A stretch of 15,760 nt of DNA from Elusimicrobiota bacterium (GCA_003500765.1 DNQL01000267.1:1-15760); one strand, 5' to 3'; counted from the stretch's first letter, positions 7,215 through 14,814 are shown. Numbers and translations: made by a program. Notes: generated from the letters alone by a model not told the origin.

Positions 7215-7844
7215 CTACTTGGAAGCCACGTGCAGCCAGCGGCTGGTGGCCTTGAGCCTGTAGGAAGAACTTTTAAGGCTCTTCGTCTCGGCCGCTATCC
7301 CGGCCCAGGCGTCCTTCTCCGCGAGTATCTGTTTCACGCTCCTGGTCCCGGCGGCGGACTTGCGCGACTTTTTGGACGAGGGGGCGTCGCGCATGGCGGA
7401 CTTCTTATTGGCGGCCGCGGCGCGGGCCGCGATGGCGCTTATCTCGGCCGATTTGCGGCTGATCTTGCCGCTGTAGCTGAGTATGGTGCGGGTGTATTTC
7501 TCGGTCTCGGAGCCGGGGACCGCCTCGGCGAAAAATTCCTTGTTGAGCCAGGAGATATGGTCCAGGTTCTTGCGCACCACGCCGAGGGTCTTCTTTATGC
7601 CGGCCAGTTCCTTTACTGTGACGGGGCCGTTGGCTCCTTCCAGGTTCTCGATGGCCTCGTCGAGCAGTTCGTCCTGGCGCACCAGTTTGAAAAGGATGTC
7701 TTTAAGGCCGGACAGGTCGCCGGCGGACGCGACCCGGGTGATGTCCTGTGATTCGGCGGCGGCCGGCTCTCCGGCGGCGGCGGGGCATGAAAAAACAAAG
7801 GAAGCCGCGACTGCCAGTATTATGTGTTTGCCGTTTATCTTCAT
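7215..7844 (-). CDS. Small secreted protein of unknown function (209 aa)
   Basis: I do not recognise the family. From the chosen start, residues 1-25 form a signal peptide: Met-Lys-Ile-Asn-Gly-Lys, a hydrophobic core, then Ser-Cys-Pro-Ala-Ala-Ala-Gly. Cleavage near residue 24 is likely; Cys20 could be lipidated, but Val-Phe-Ser-Cys is a poor lipobox. The mature part looks largely helical. Residues 44-105 and 115-150 are rich in Leu, Lys, Glu and Ala with heptad-like spacing, residues 148-166 are a very basic Lys/Ser/Arg tract, and the end (170-209) is basic. This could be a helical periplasmic or surface protein binding something acidic such as nucleic acid or polymer, but that is a guess. 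The start at 7844 is favoured over one 21 codons upstream because it has GGAGG six bases before ATG and begins the signal peptide. It has its own terminator. Confidence 0.8.
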   Translation of the reverse strand: MKINGKHIILAVAASFVFSCPAAAGEPAAAESQDITRVASAGDLSGLKDILFKLVRQDELLDEAIENLEGANGPVTVKELAGIKKTLGVVRKNLDHISWLNKEFFAEAVPGSETEKYTRTILSYSGKISRKSAEISAIAARAAAANKKSAMRDAPSSKKSRKSAAGTRSVKQILAEKDAWAGIAAETKSLKSSSYRLKATSRWLHVASK

Positions 7845-7850
7845 CTTACG

Positions 7851-7855
7851 CCTCC
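7851..7855 (-). promoter_or_regulatory. Shine-Dalgarno deciding the start at 7844
   Basis: GGAGG on the minus strand with a six-base spacer to ATG at 7842-7844. It shows that translation begins at the signal peptide and not at the longer open frame beginning at 7907. Confidence 0.85.
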
Positions 7856-7878
7856 GGAACGGGGTCTGCCGCGCATAT

Positions 7879-7907
7879 AGTTTACAAGTCCGGACCAGGT
7901 CTTTCAC
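7879..7907 (-). promoter_or_regulatory. Weak sigma-70-like promoter candidate
   Basis: On the minus strand, GTGAAA (7902-7907), a 17-base spacer and TAAACT (7879-7884), each matching four of six consensus bases. It lies in the 128-base gap between cca and the small secreted protein gene (7845-7972). No terminator is visible in that gap, so read-through from cca is also possible. The gap also carries two copies of ACCCCTGCC and the palindrome GTCCGGAC. Confidence 0.3.
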
Positions 7908-7972
7908 GGGCCATAATTCCCCTTGCCGGGCGTTAAAAGGCCCAGGCAGGGGTAGGACTTTAGGGCAGGGGT

Positions 7973-9460
7973 TTACTTGCGGCGCTTACGGAGCCAGTCG
8001 AGGGCGTCTTTTTTCGTCTTGAGGCGGCCTTCGAAATGGAGCAGGTTGACCTGGTCCAGCAGGCGTCCGATCTCCGGCCCCTCGGGAACGCCGGCCGCCT
8101 TCATTACCTCGTTGCCGTTGAGCAGGCGGTCGGTGCGTTTTGCGATACCCTTGGACAGGTAGGTCCTGAAGAGCATGTTGACGGCCTGCAGGAAGCGGAG
8201 GGTCTTTTTCAGGCCGGTGCGCGGCAGCCCCTTGGGCGGTATGCGGAAAGGGGGCTTTTTGGTTGCCGGGAGGGCGCGCAGCAGGTCGGCCGGACGGACA
8301 TAGCTGGAATGGTCGGCCCAGGAGAGGAGCAGCAGCGGCAGCGAGTATTCCCCCATCTCGCGGAAGAACCTGTATATCGCCCGGTCGGAGATGTCGTCGT
8401 TGTGGGCCAGGTTGCCGACCCGCAGGTGCTGGGCCGTGACGGCCGAGACGAGCCGTATGTCGGCGCGGGAGAAGCGCAGGCGCTCCATGACCTTTTCCGC
8501 CATCGCGGCGCCGTGCTCCTCGTGGCCGAAGAAGCGCAGGCGGTCGCCCATCACTTTCGCGCGGGCCGGCTTGGCTATGTCGTGGAGCAGGGCCGCGGTC
8601 TTGAGGGCGCGCGCCGCCGGGGCCGCGGCGGCTATCTCTTTCCCCCCCGATATGGCCGTTTTAATGTGCGAAAGGAGGTAGTCCATCCGCTCGACCACGT
8701 TGAACGTGTGCTTGAGTACTCCTCCCTTTCCGTAATAGACCTCGGCGCATTTTAGCTGCGGAGCCAGTTCCGGGAAGATCTCCAGCAGCAGGCCGGCCTT
8801 GTGCATGGCGCGCAGGGTGTCCGCGGAGACGGGCGTGGCGAAGACGCGCGAAAGTTCCTCGTGTATCCTCTCGGCCGCGGCCGACTTTATCAGCGCCGCC
8901 CGGGCGGAGATCTCCGCCAGCAGCCGGCGGTCGGGCGCGAAGCCCAGCTCGGCGGCGAAGCGGAAAGCGCGCAGCATGCGCAGCGGGTCGTCCTTTACCG
9001 CGGAAGGAGCGGCAAGTTTCAGCCGGCGCGCGCGCAGGTCCTTGAGGCCGCCGAAAGGGTCGATGAGCGCGTCCCGCTTCACGCCGGCCACCGCAAAGGC
9101 AGCGCCGGTCCAGCGGGCTTTTATCTTCCAGGCCGGGGCGGCCATGGCGTTAATGGTGAAGTCGCGGCGGGCCAGGTCGGGCAGTATCGAACCTCCCTCC
9201 ATCGGCGCCAGGTCTATCTGGGCCCCTTCGTCGCCGCGCGGAGAAAGGCGGTAGATGGAGCGCTCCGCGTCGAGCGGGAAGACGGCCGCGCCCAGCAGGC
9301 GGGCCAGGGCGGAGGCCCGCGCCCGGAAATCGCGGCACGGGGGAACGGCGAAATCGAGGTCCTTGACGGGACGGCGCAACAGCAGGTCGCGCGGCGCGCC
9401 GCCCACCAGGTAGGAGGGGCCGAATACCTTTTCGACCCCGGCGGCGGGATCCCTTTTCAC
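7973..9460 (-). CDS. cca: tRNA nucleotidyltransferase (CCA-adding), class II, with HD domain (495 aa)
   Basis: Adds or repairs the 3' CCA of tRNAs. The N-terminal polymerase-beta-like head has Leu-Val-Gly20-Gly21-x-Pro-Arg-Asp and the catalytic Asp34-Leu-Asp36, with Asp83 in Gln-Ile-Asp-Leu as a likely partner. Arg98-Arg99-Asp100-Phe-Thr-Ile-Asn is the ribose/nucleotide motif. Asp-Asp-Pro-Leu-Arg-Met-Leu-Arg-Ala-Phe-Arg-Phe (157-168) is the class II hallmark, followed by Glu-Arg-Ile-His-Glu-Glu-Leu near 197-203. An HD phosphohydrolase domain follows (His251, His293-Asp294, His313/His316). The head and body cannot alone separate CCA-adding from A-adding or poly(A) polymerase; the unencoded CCA of the local tRNA supports CCA addition. 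It starts with GTG, overlapping the upstream stop as GTGA, so it is probably translationally coupled. Gly-Gly-x-Pro-Arg-Asp replaces the usual Gly-Gly-x-Val-Arg-Asp. Confidence 0.93.
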   Translation of the reverse strand: MKRDPAAGVEKVFGPSYLVGGAPRDLLLRRPVKDLDFAVPPCRDFRARASALARLLGAAVFPLDAERSIYRLSPRGDEGAQIDLAPMEGGSILPDLARRDFTINAMAAPAWKIKARWTGAAFAVAGVKRDALIDPFGGLKDLRARRLKLAAPSAVKDDPLRMLRAFRFAAELGFAPDRRLLAEISARAALIKSAAAERIHEELSRVFATPVSADTLRAMHKAGLLLEIFPELAPQLKCAEVYYGKGGVLKHTFNVVERMDYLLSHIKTAISGGKEIAAAAPAARALKTAALLHDIAKPARAKVMGDRLRFFGHEEHGAAMAEKVMERLRFSRADIRLVSAVTAQHLRVGNLAHNDDISDRAIYRFFREMGEYSLPLLLLSWADHSSYVRPADLLRALPATKKPPFRIPPKGLPRTGLKKTLRFLQAVNMLFRTYLSKGIAKRTDRLLNGNEVMKAAGVPEGPEIGRLLDQVNLLHFEGRLKTKKDALDWLRKRRK

Positions 9461-11040
9461 GAGAGTTTCGTCTTGAGCCGTTTTTCGAGCTCCATGCGTA
9501 TCAGCTCCCGCTTGAGCACCTTCTGCAGGCTGTTCTTGGGCAGCGACTCCACGAACTCGACGTCGCGGGGGCGTTTATAACCGTCCAGGTTGGCCTTCAT
9601 GTACTGGTTGAGCTCGGTCCGCTCCATCTTCTCGCCGGGCTTGACCACGCAGAAGCACTTGATGGTCTCGTTGCCGAATTCGTCGGGTATGCCGATGACC
9701 GCGACCTCCTGCACCTTGGGGTGATGGCAGATGACCTGCTCCACCTGGGCGGGGAAGACCTTCAGGCCTTTCACGATGATCATGTCCTTCTTGCGGTCCC
9801 GGATGAAGATGTAGCCCTCCTGGTCAACTACGCCTATGTCGCCGGTGCGCAGCCAGCCGTCCTCGGTGAACAGCGCCTTCGTCGCGTCCTCGTTGGCGTG
9901 GTAGCCGCGGGTCACGTTGGGCCCGTGCACGCAGATCTCCCCCTCCTCGCCGCAGACCAGTTCCCGGCCGTGCTCGTCTATTATCTTGACGCGCACGCCG
10001 GAGATGGGGCGTCCGACGGAGCCGTGTTTGCGCGCCTTGGGGAGGTTGATGGAGACGACGGGGCTGGTCTCTGTCAGGCCGTAGCCTTCCAGTATCGGTA
10101 TGCCGAAGGCCTCCTCGAAGAGGTTCTTGGTGCTGTGCGTCAGCGGAGCGGCGCCGGAGAGGCAGTAGCGCACACGGCGGAAGGCCCAGTACTTGAGGAA
10201 GAACTTTTTGAGGCCCCTGGCTTCCTTGGCCAGCACGCCGTAGATCTGAGGCACCGCTATCATGATGGTCACGCCCTCGCGGCCCATGGCCTGCAGCCAG
10301 GGCTTGGGCGGCGTCAGGCTCCGGACTATGAGCGTCTTGGCGCCGATTAGCAGCGGGGTCACCACGTTGCCGGTCCAGGCGAAGGTGTGGAACATGGGCA
10401 GCAGGCACATGAAGACGTCCTTCCTGACCGGCTGCAGGCCGTCGATGGCCGCCCTGGCGTTCTCGAGCTGGTTGTGATGCGAGAGCAGAACGCCTTTCGG
10501 GTTCCCGGTGGTGCCGGAAGTGTAGAGTATCGAGATGATGTCGTGCTCTTCCGCCCAGGGCTTCTGCGTCTGCGGATGGTAATGGGCCTTCTTGAGGCTC
10601 TGCCAGAAATCTTCAACGCCGTCGAGCCCGGTGAAGTCGGCAGATAGCGTGAATTTAAGCTCCGGCAGCCGGGGGCGGACGCGCAGGTAGTTCTTTACGA
10701 ACTCCTTCTCTGTGACCACGCCTTTCGCGCGGCAGTTGTCCAGGATGAAGAACAACTCCTCTTCCTTGGAGACCATGAAATTTATCGGGACCGCCACGGC
10801 GCCGAGCTTGGCCAGGGCGTAGTAGGAGACGACGAACTCCACCGAGTTGCGCAGGGCTATCGCGACGCGGTCGCCCTTGCGCACGCCCAGCTGCCAGAAC
10901 ATGTCGGCGGCGCGGTCGGTGGAGTAAAGCAGCTCGTGGTAGGTGGTGCGCTTGTCGCCGGTTATGAAGGCCGTGTTCTCGGGCTCCTGCGAGGCAGTGT
11001 GGGCCAGGCTGGAATAAATGTCCTTGAAATGGGTTCTCAT
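9457..11040 (-). CDS. Acyl-CoA synthetase-like AMP-binding enzyme (527 aa)
   Basis: An ANL-family adenylating enzyme, most likely activating a fatty or other carboxylic acid to its CoA thioester through an acyl-AMP. The P-loop motif Tyr-Thr-Ser-Gly-Thr-Thr-Gly-Asn-Pro-Lys-Gly is at residues 173-183, Tyr-Gly-Leu-Thr-Glu-Thr at 320-325, Thr-Gly-Asp401, and the hinge segment Arg-Asp-Arg-Lys-Lys-Asp at 414-419. The A10 catalytic lysine is Lys507 in Pro-Lys-Asn-Ser-Leu-Gln-Lys. A10 usually has Gly where Gln506 stands, a change in a conserved position. The length matches medium- or long-chain acyl-CoA synthetases; the acid substrate cannot be told. No membrane segment or signal peptide is seen. The ATG lies nine bases after a perfect TATAAT with no Shine-Dalgarno, so a leaderless message is likely. 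It is the first gene of an operon with cca (4-base overlap). Confidence 0.9.
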   Translation of the reverse strand: MRTHFKDIYSSLAHTASQEPENTAFITGDKRTTYHELLYSTDRAADMFWQLGVRKGDRVAIALRNSVEFVVSYYALAKLGAVAVPINFMVSKEEELFFILDNCRAKGVVTEKEFVKNYLRVRPRLPELKFTLSADFTGLDGVEDFWQSLKKAHYHPQTQKPWAEEHDIISILYTSGTTGNPKGVLLSHHNQLENARAAIDGLQPVRKDVFMCLLPMFHTFAWTGNVVTPLLIGAKTLIVRSLTPPKPWLQAMGREGVTIMIAVPQIYGVLAKEARGLKKFFLKYWAFRRVRYCLSGAAPLTHSTKNLFEEAFGIPILEGYGLTETSPVVSINLPKARKHGSVGRPISGVRVKIIDEHGRELVCGEEGEICVHGPNVTRGYHANEDATKALFTEDGWLRTGDIGVVDQEGYIFIRDRKKDMIIVKGLKVFPAQVEQVICHHPKVQEVAVIGIPDEFGNETIKCFCVVKPGEKMERTELNQYMKANLDGYKRPRDVEFVESLPKNSLQKVLKRELIRMELEKRLKTKLS

Positions 11041-11049
11041 AGGTGAATT

Positions 11050-11058
11050 ATTATATCA
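11050..11058 (-). promoter_or_regulatory. Extended -10 promoter of the acyl-CoA synthetase/cca operon
   Basis: TGATATAAT on the minus strand is a perfect extended -10 element. The -35 region is poor, as is common for extended -10 promoters. Only nine bases separate TATAAT from the ATG at 11038-11040, so transcription should start within about three bases of the start codon. Confidence 0.75.
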
Positions 11059-11075
11059 AAGGCGGCGGCAGGCTG

Positions 11076-11084
11076 TGGTAGAAT
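11076..11084 (+). promoter_or_regulatory. Extended -10 promoter of the P-type ATPase
   Basis: TGGTAGAAT on the plus strand: TGn followed by a 5/6 match to TATAAT. No good -35 box (TCAAAG at the 17-base distance). The predicted start is near 11091, giving a leader of about 23 bases that contains the GGAGG Shine-Dalgarno at 11100-11104, nine bases before the ATG. Confidence 0.65.
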
Positions 11085-11113
11085 ATTAGCCGATATCACG
11101 GAGGGAAGGGCTT

Positions 11114-13768
11114 ATGAAAAAAGACTGGCATCTCAAGACCGCGGAAGAAACGCTCGAAGGACTTAATTCTTCGGCGAAAGGCCTCTCCGCCGCCGAAGCG
11201 GGAAAGAGGCTGGCCGAATACGGACCCAACGCGCTGCCCGAGAAGGCCGGCGCCGGGCCGCTCAAAATATTCCTCTCCCAGTTCGGCAGCCCGCTTAACT
11301 GGATACTGCTGGGCGCGGCCGCGCTGAGCCTTTTTATGGGCGAAGTCGCCGACGCCGGCGTCATCGCCTTCATCGTGCTGGTCAACGCCGTCATCGGCTT
11401 CTACCAGGAGTACAAGGCCGAGCAGTCCGTTCGCGCTCTCAAGAAGATGGTCGTCTCTTCCGCGCGCGTCATACGCGGCGGCTCGGAGTCCTCGATAAAA
11501 GCGGCCGACCTGGTCCCCGGCGACGTGATACTGCTCTCCTCCGGCGACAAGGTGCCGGCCGACGCCAGGCTGCTGGAGGCCAACAGCCTCCGGGTGGACG
11601 AGGCGATGCTAACGGGAGAATCGGTGTCCGCTTCCAAGGACGCCGGCGCCGCGCCCGAGGAGAAGGCGCAGATAGGCGACAGGCTCAATATGCTCTACAT
11701 GGCCACCTCCGTGGTCTCGGGCAGGGCGAAAGCCGTCGTCACGGGCACCGGCACGGCCACGGAGATAGGCACCATCGCCGGCCTGATGCAGGACACGGTC
11801 TCGGCCGTGACTCCGCTGCAGAAAAAGCTGGAAAAATTCACCAAGCTCCTGGGGCTGATACTTTTCGGGGTCGGCGCGGTCATACTGGTGCTCGGGGTGA
11901 CCCGCGGAGAATCCCTCAAGACCATGCTCATGACGGTAATAGCCGTAATTGTCGCCGCCATTCCGGAAGGCCTGCCGATAGTGGTCACCATCGCCATGGC
12001 CATCGGCGTCACCCGCATGGCCAGGCGCGGCGCTATAATAAGGAAGCTGCCGGCCGTGGAGACGCTGGGCAGCACCACCGTGATCTGCTCGGACAAGACG
12101 GGCACGCTGACCCGCAACGAGATGACCGTCAGGGCCGTTTACGACGGGGACGAGCTTTACCAGGTCTCCGGCACCGGCTATTCTCCCGACGGGGAGATCT
12201 TCTGCGGCAAGGAGGCCTGCGAGGGCGGCAGCCGGGAGAAGCTCGACAAAGTGCTGCGCGCCGGCCTGCTCTGCAACGAATCTTCGGTGTACCGCGAGGG
12301 CGAGGTCTGGAAGGTCACGGGCGACCCTACGGAGGCGGCGCTGATAGTGGCCGCCGCCAAGGGCGGCCTGAAAACCGAAGAGGAGAAGAAGAATTACCCG
12401 CAGGCCGGCATACTGCCTTTCGAATCGGAATACGGCTACATGGCCACGCTGCACCGTTCCGGTTCCGGCAGCCTGCTGTTCGTCAAGGGCGCGCCCGAGT
12501 TCGTCTCGGAGATGTGCTCGCTCGAAGACGCCCGGCGAAAAGAGATAATGGCGACGGCCGAGGACCTGGCTTCCTCCGGCATGCGCGTTCTGATGACGGC
12601 GCAGAAGGCGCTGCCCGGCGGGGCGGAGCTTAAGCGGGAGGACCTCAAGAGCCTGGACTTCACCGGCCTGCAGGGCATGATAGACCCCGCCCGCCCCGAG
12701 GCCCTGGAGGCGATAGGCAACTGCCGCAAGGCCGGCATACGCCCCGTCATGATAACCGGCGACCACGCCGTGACGGCCCAGGCGATAGGCCGCGAACTCG
12801 GCATCGGCGGGGATTCCCCGCGGGTCATAACCGGCCGCGAACTCTCCACGATGAGCGACGAAGCCCTCTACGACGCCGTCAAGGACGTGTCGATCTACGC
12901 CCGCGTCGCGCCCGAGCACAAGCTGCGCATAGTCAGCCAGCTGATGAAGCGCGGCGAGATCGCCGCCGTGACGGGCGACGGCGTCAACGACGCTCCCGCG
13001 CTCAAGGCGGCCCATATCGGCGCCGCGATGGGTATTACCGGCACCGACGTGGCCAAGGAAGCGGCGGACATGATAGTCACCGACGATAACTTCGCCAGCA
13101 TCTACAACGCCGTGGTGGAGGGCCGCGTCGTGTTCGACAATATCCGCAAGGCGGTATTCTTCCTTATCCCCACCGGGCTGGCTTCCGTGCTGTCCATCTT
13201 CGTTACCATGTTCGCCGGGCTGCCGCTGCCCTATACCGCCATACAGCTGCTCTGGATAAACGTGGTGACCAACAGCCTGCAGGACCTGGCGCTGGCCTTC
13301 GAGCCGGCGGAGCCGTCCGTCTACGAGCGCCCGCCCAACGACCCGAAGGAGGGCATCCTTTCCAGGCTTATGGTGCAGCGCACGCTGATCGTCGGGACGG
13401 TCATAGCCCTGGGCGTGCTCTACAACTTCAAGATGGCCATAGCCGAGGGGCTTTCGGTGGAGGACTGCCGTACGGTGGCCATGACAACGATGGTCTTTTT
13501 CCAGTTCTTCCAGCTCTGGAACTCGCGGTCGGAGACTCGCTCCATCTTCAGGATAAGCCCGCTCTCCAACCCTTTCCTGGCCTTCAGCATGCTGGCCGCG
13601 CTGGTGGCGCAGATACTGGTCATCTACGAGCCGAACATGCAGCGCTTGTTCCAGACCACCGCCCTGAGCGAGCCCCAGTGGATAAGGATAATCCTGACCG
13701 CCTCCACGGTGATCCTGGTAGTGGAACTGGACAAGTTCATCAGGAGCCGCGGCAAGGCTCCGGCATAA
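11114..13768 (+). CDS. P-type cation-transporting ATPase, P2-like (884 aa)
   Basis: An inner-membrane ion pump powered by ATP through a phospho-aspartate. Order: cation-ATPase N-terminal domain (6-75), M1-M2 (60-97), actuator domain with Thr-Gly-Glu-Ser (167-170), M3-M4 (245-295) with Pro-Glu-Gly-Leu-Pro at 284-288, and phosphorylation site Asp327-Lys-Thr-Gly-Thr. The nucleotide domain has Lys-Gly-Ala-Pro-Glu (458-462). Thr-Gly-Asp-His (548-551) and Gly-Asp-Gly-Val-Asn-Asp (621-626) follow, then M5-M10 (680-872). All catalytic motifs are intact. The layout is that of SERCA/PMR1-like Ca2+ pumps, but at the M5 positions matching SERCA Asn768 and Glu771 there are Gly688 and Ser691, and Asn720 replaces the M6 Asp800. 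Asn716, Thr719 and the M4 Glu285 are kept, and Asp724 is new. The ion is therefore uncertain; a simple calcium-pump label is not safe. A strong Shine-Dalgarno (GGAGG) precedes the ATG. Confidence 0.93.
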   Translation: MKKDWHLKTAEETLEGLNSSAKGLSAAEAGKRLAEYGPNALPEKAGAGPLKIFLSQFGSPLNWILLGAAALSLFMGEVADAGVIAFIVLVNAVIGFYQEYKAEQSVRALKKMVVSSARVIRGGSESSIKAADLVPGDVILLSSGDKVPADARLLEANSLRVDEAMLTGESVSASKDAGAAPEEKAQIGDRLNMLYMATSVVSGRAKAVVTGTGTATEIGTIAGLMQDTVSAVTPLQKKLEKFTKLLGLILFGVGAVILVLGVTRGESLKTMLMTVIAVIVAAIPEGLPIVVTIAMAIGVTRMARRGAIIRKLPAVETLGSTTVICSDKTGTLTRNEMTVRAVYDGDELYQVSGTGYSPDGEIFCGKEACEGGSREKLDKVLRAGLLCNESSVYREGEVWKVTGDPTEAALIVAAAKGGLKTEEEKKNYPQAGILPFESEYGYMATLHRSGSGSLLFVKGAPEFVSEMCSLEDARRKEIMATAEDLASSGMRVLMTAQKALPGGAELKREDLKSLDFTGLQGMIDPARPEALEAIGNCRKAGIRPVMITGDHAVTAQAIGRELGIGGDSPRVITGRELSTMSDEALYDAVKDVSIYARVAPEHKLRIVSQLMKRGEIAAVTGDGVNDAPALKAAHIGAAMGITGTDVAKEAADMIVTDDNFASIYNAVVEGRVVFDNIRKAVFFLIPTGLASVLSIFVTMFAGLPLPYTAIQLLWINVVTNSLQDLALAFEPAEPSVYERPPNDPKEGILSRLMVQRTLIVGTVIALGVLYNFKMAIAEGLSVEDCRTVAMTTMVFFQFFQLWNSRSETRSIFRISPLSNPFLAFSMLAALVAQILVIYEPNMQRLFQTTALSEPQWIRIILTASTVILVVELDKFIRSRGKAPA

Positions 13769-13771
13769 ATG

Positions 13772-13795
13772 AAAAAGCCGCGCGCGGCGCGGCTT
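13772..13795 (-). terminator. Terminator hairpin for the methyltransferase/response-regulator operon
   Basis: A perfect 9-bp stem AAGCCGCGC/GCGCGGCTT (13775-13783 with 13787-13795) and a three-base loop. On the minus strand it is followed by five T (13772-13776, overlapping the stem foot). It lies about 22 bases after the response regulator stop and just after the ATPase stop of the opposite strand. Confidence 0.8.
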
Positions 13796-13806
13796 CCGGA
13801 CTACGG

Positions 13807-13838
13807 GGACCCCGCCTTCAGGCGGGGTCCTTCATTTT
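13807..13838 (+). terminator. Terminator of the ATPase gene, overlapping the end of the convergent gene
   Basis: A perfect 10-bp stem GGACCCCGCC/GGCGGGGTCC (13807-13816 with 13821-13830) with TTCA loop, followed on the plus strand by TTCATTTTAT. The loop bases 13818-13820 are the stop codon of the minus-strand response regulator, and its last four codons lie in the 3' arm and the T-tract. Confidence 0.82.
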
Positions 13839-14804
13839 ATCGTACAGAGCTTCGAACTGCGGGACCAGGCGGGCGAAGGCCTCGAGCACCTTCGGGTCGA
13901 AATGGGCCGGCATCATGCGGCCGTCGCCTTCCAGCAGCGTCTTCACCGCGCCCCCGTGGTCGTAATTGGGCTTGTACACGCGCGAGGCGCGCAGCGCGTC
14001 GTAACAGTCGGCGACCGAGGAGATGCGCGCTTCCAGCGGGATGGCCTCGCCCTTAATGCCGTTGGGATAGCCTGTGCCGTCCCAGCGCTCGTGGTGGCAG
14101 AGGGCTATCCGCCTGCCCATCTCCAGGTGCGGGTGGTCCCCTATTATCATCGCGCCGAAAGTCGGATGCTTGCGCATCTCGGCCATCTCAGCGTCGTCGA
14201 GTTTGCCGGGTTTCTTTAAAATGTGGCTGGGAATGTGAACCTTGCCCACGTCGTGCAGCGTGGCCTGGGCGCGTATATCCTCTATGAACTTCTCGGATCG
14301 ACCCAGTTCCCGCGCCAGCAGGGCCGCGAACTCCCCCACGCGCAGGATGTGGTTGCCCGTGTCCACGTCGTTGGCCTCGGCGGCGCGGGCGAGCGCGTGG
14401 ATGACGTAGTTGAAGGCGTCCTCGAACTCGGTGGCGCGCAGGATGTTCTTTACGCGCAGCAGCAGCTCGGGCAGGTCTATGGGCTTGGGCAGGAACTCTT
14501 CGGCGCCGGCCTCCATTCCCTTCATCTTGTTCTCTTTCGAGTCCAGCGAGGTGATCATGATGACCGGGATATGGCTGGTCTCGGGGTTGGATTTTATCGC
14601 CCGGCAGACCTCGTGCCCGTTCATGATGGGCATATTGATGTCGAGCAGCACCAGGTCTATGTTCTTCTGCGCGATTATCTCAAGGGCCCGCTTGCCGTCC
14701 TGGGCCGTGAAGGTCTCGAAGCCGTTGGGGACAAGCAGGCTCTCGAGCAGGTCGAGGTTGAAATCCTCGTCGTCGACGCAGAGTATCCGGTGAGCCCTGT
14801 TCAT
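13818..14804 (-). CDS. Response regulator with REC and HD-GYP domains (328 aa), likely c-di-GMP phosphodiesterase
   Basis: A cytosolic two-component output protein. The receiver domain (about 5-122) has the acidic pair Asp11-Asp12, phosphoacceptor Asp55 in Leu-Val-Leu-Leu-Asp-Ile-Asn-Met-Pro, Thr85 and Lys107 in Phe-Leu-Pro-Lys-Pro. A helical linker leads to the HD-GYP domain (about 132-315). There His152, His184-Asp185 in His-Asp-Val-Gly-Lys, His213, His237-His238 and Gly-Tyr-Pro at 245-247 are all present, as is Asp266. The full metal and GYP set predicts an active enzyme that hydrolyses cyclic di-GMP, switched by phosphorylation. No partner histidine kinase is in the window. It follows the rRNA methyltransferase gene by 10 bases (TGA, then a G/A-rich Shine-Dalgarno, then ATG), so the two are probably co-transcribed, though no functional link is known. 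Confidence 0.95.
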   Translation of the reverse strand: MNRAHRILCVDDEDFNLDLLESLLVPNGFETFTAQDGKRALEIIAQKNIDLVLLDINMPIMNGHEVCRAIKSNPETSHIPVIMITSLDSKENKMKGMEAGAEEFLPKPIDLPELLLRVKNILRATEFEDAFNYVIHALARAAEANDVDTGNHILRVGEFAALLARELGRSEKFIEDIRAQATLHDVGKVHIPSHILKKPGKLDDAEMAEMRKHPTFGAMIIGDHPHLEMGRRIALCHHERWDGTGYPNGIKGEAIPLEARISSVADCYDALRASRVYKPNYDHGGAVKTLLEGDGRMMPAHFDPKVLEAFARLVPQFEALYDKMKDPA

Positions 14805-14814
14805 CCCTTCCCCC

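Noticed and set aside
7845..7907. Longer N-terminus (21 extra codons) for the small secreted protein
   Set aside because: It would put Arg-rich codons before the signal peptide and ignores the GGAGG site six bases before the internal ATG.
7941..7972. Two copies of ACCCCTGCC (minus strand) after cca
   Set aside because: Too short and too few to call a repeat element, and no hairpin or T-tract makes them a terminator.
11609..13015. Minus-strand open frame of 468 codons inside the ATPase gene
   Set aside because: It is antisense to the well-supported ATPase, with a His/Arg/Gly-rich composition and no recognisable motif; G+C-rich third positions keep the opposite frame open.
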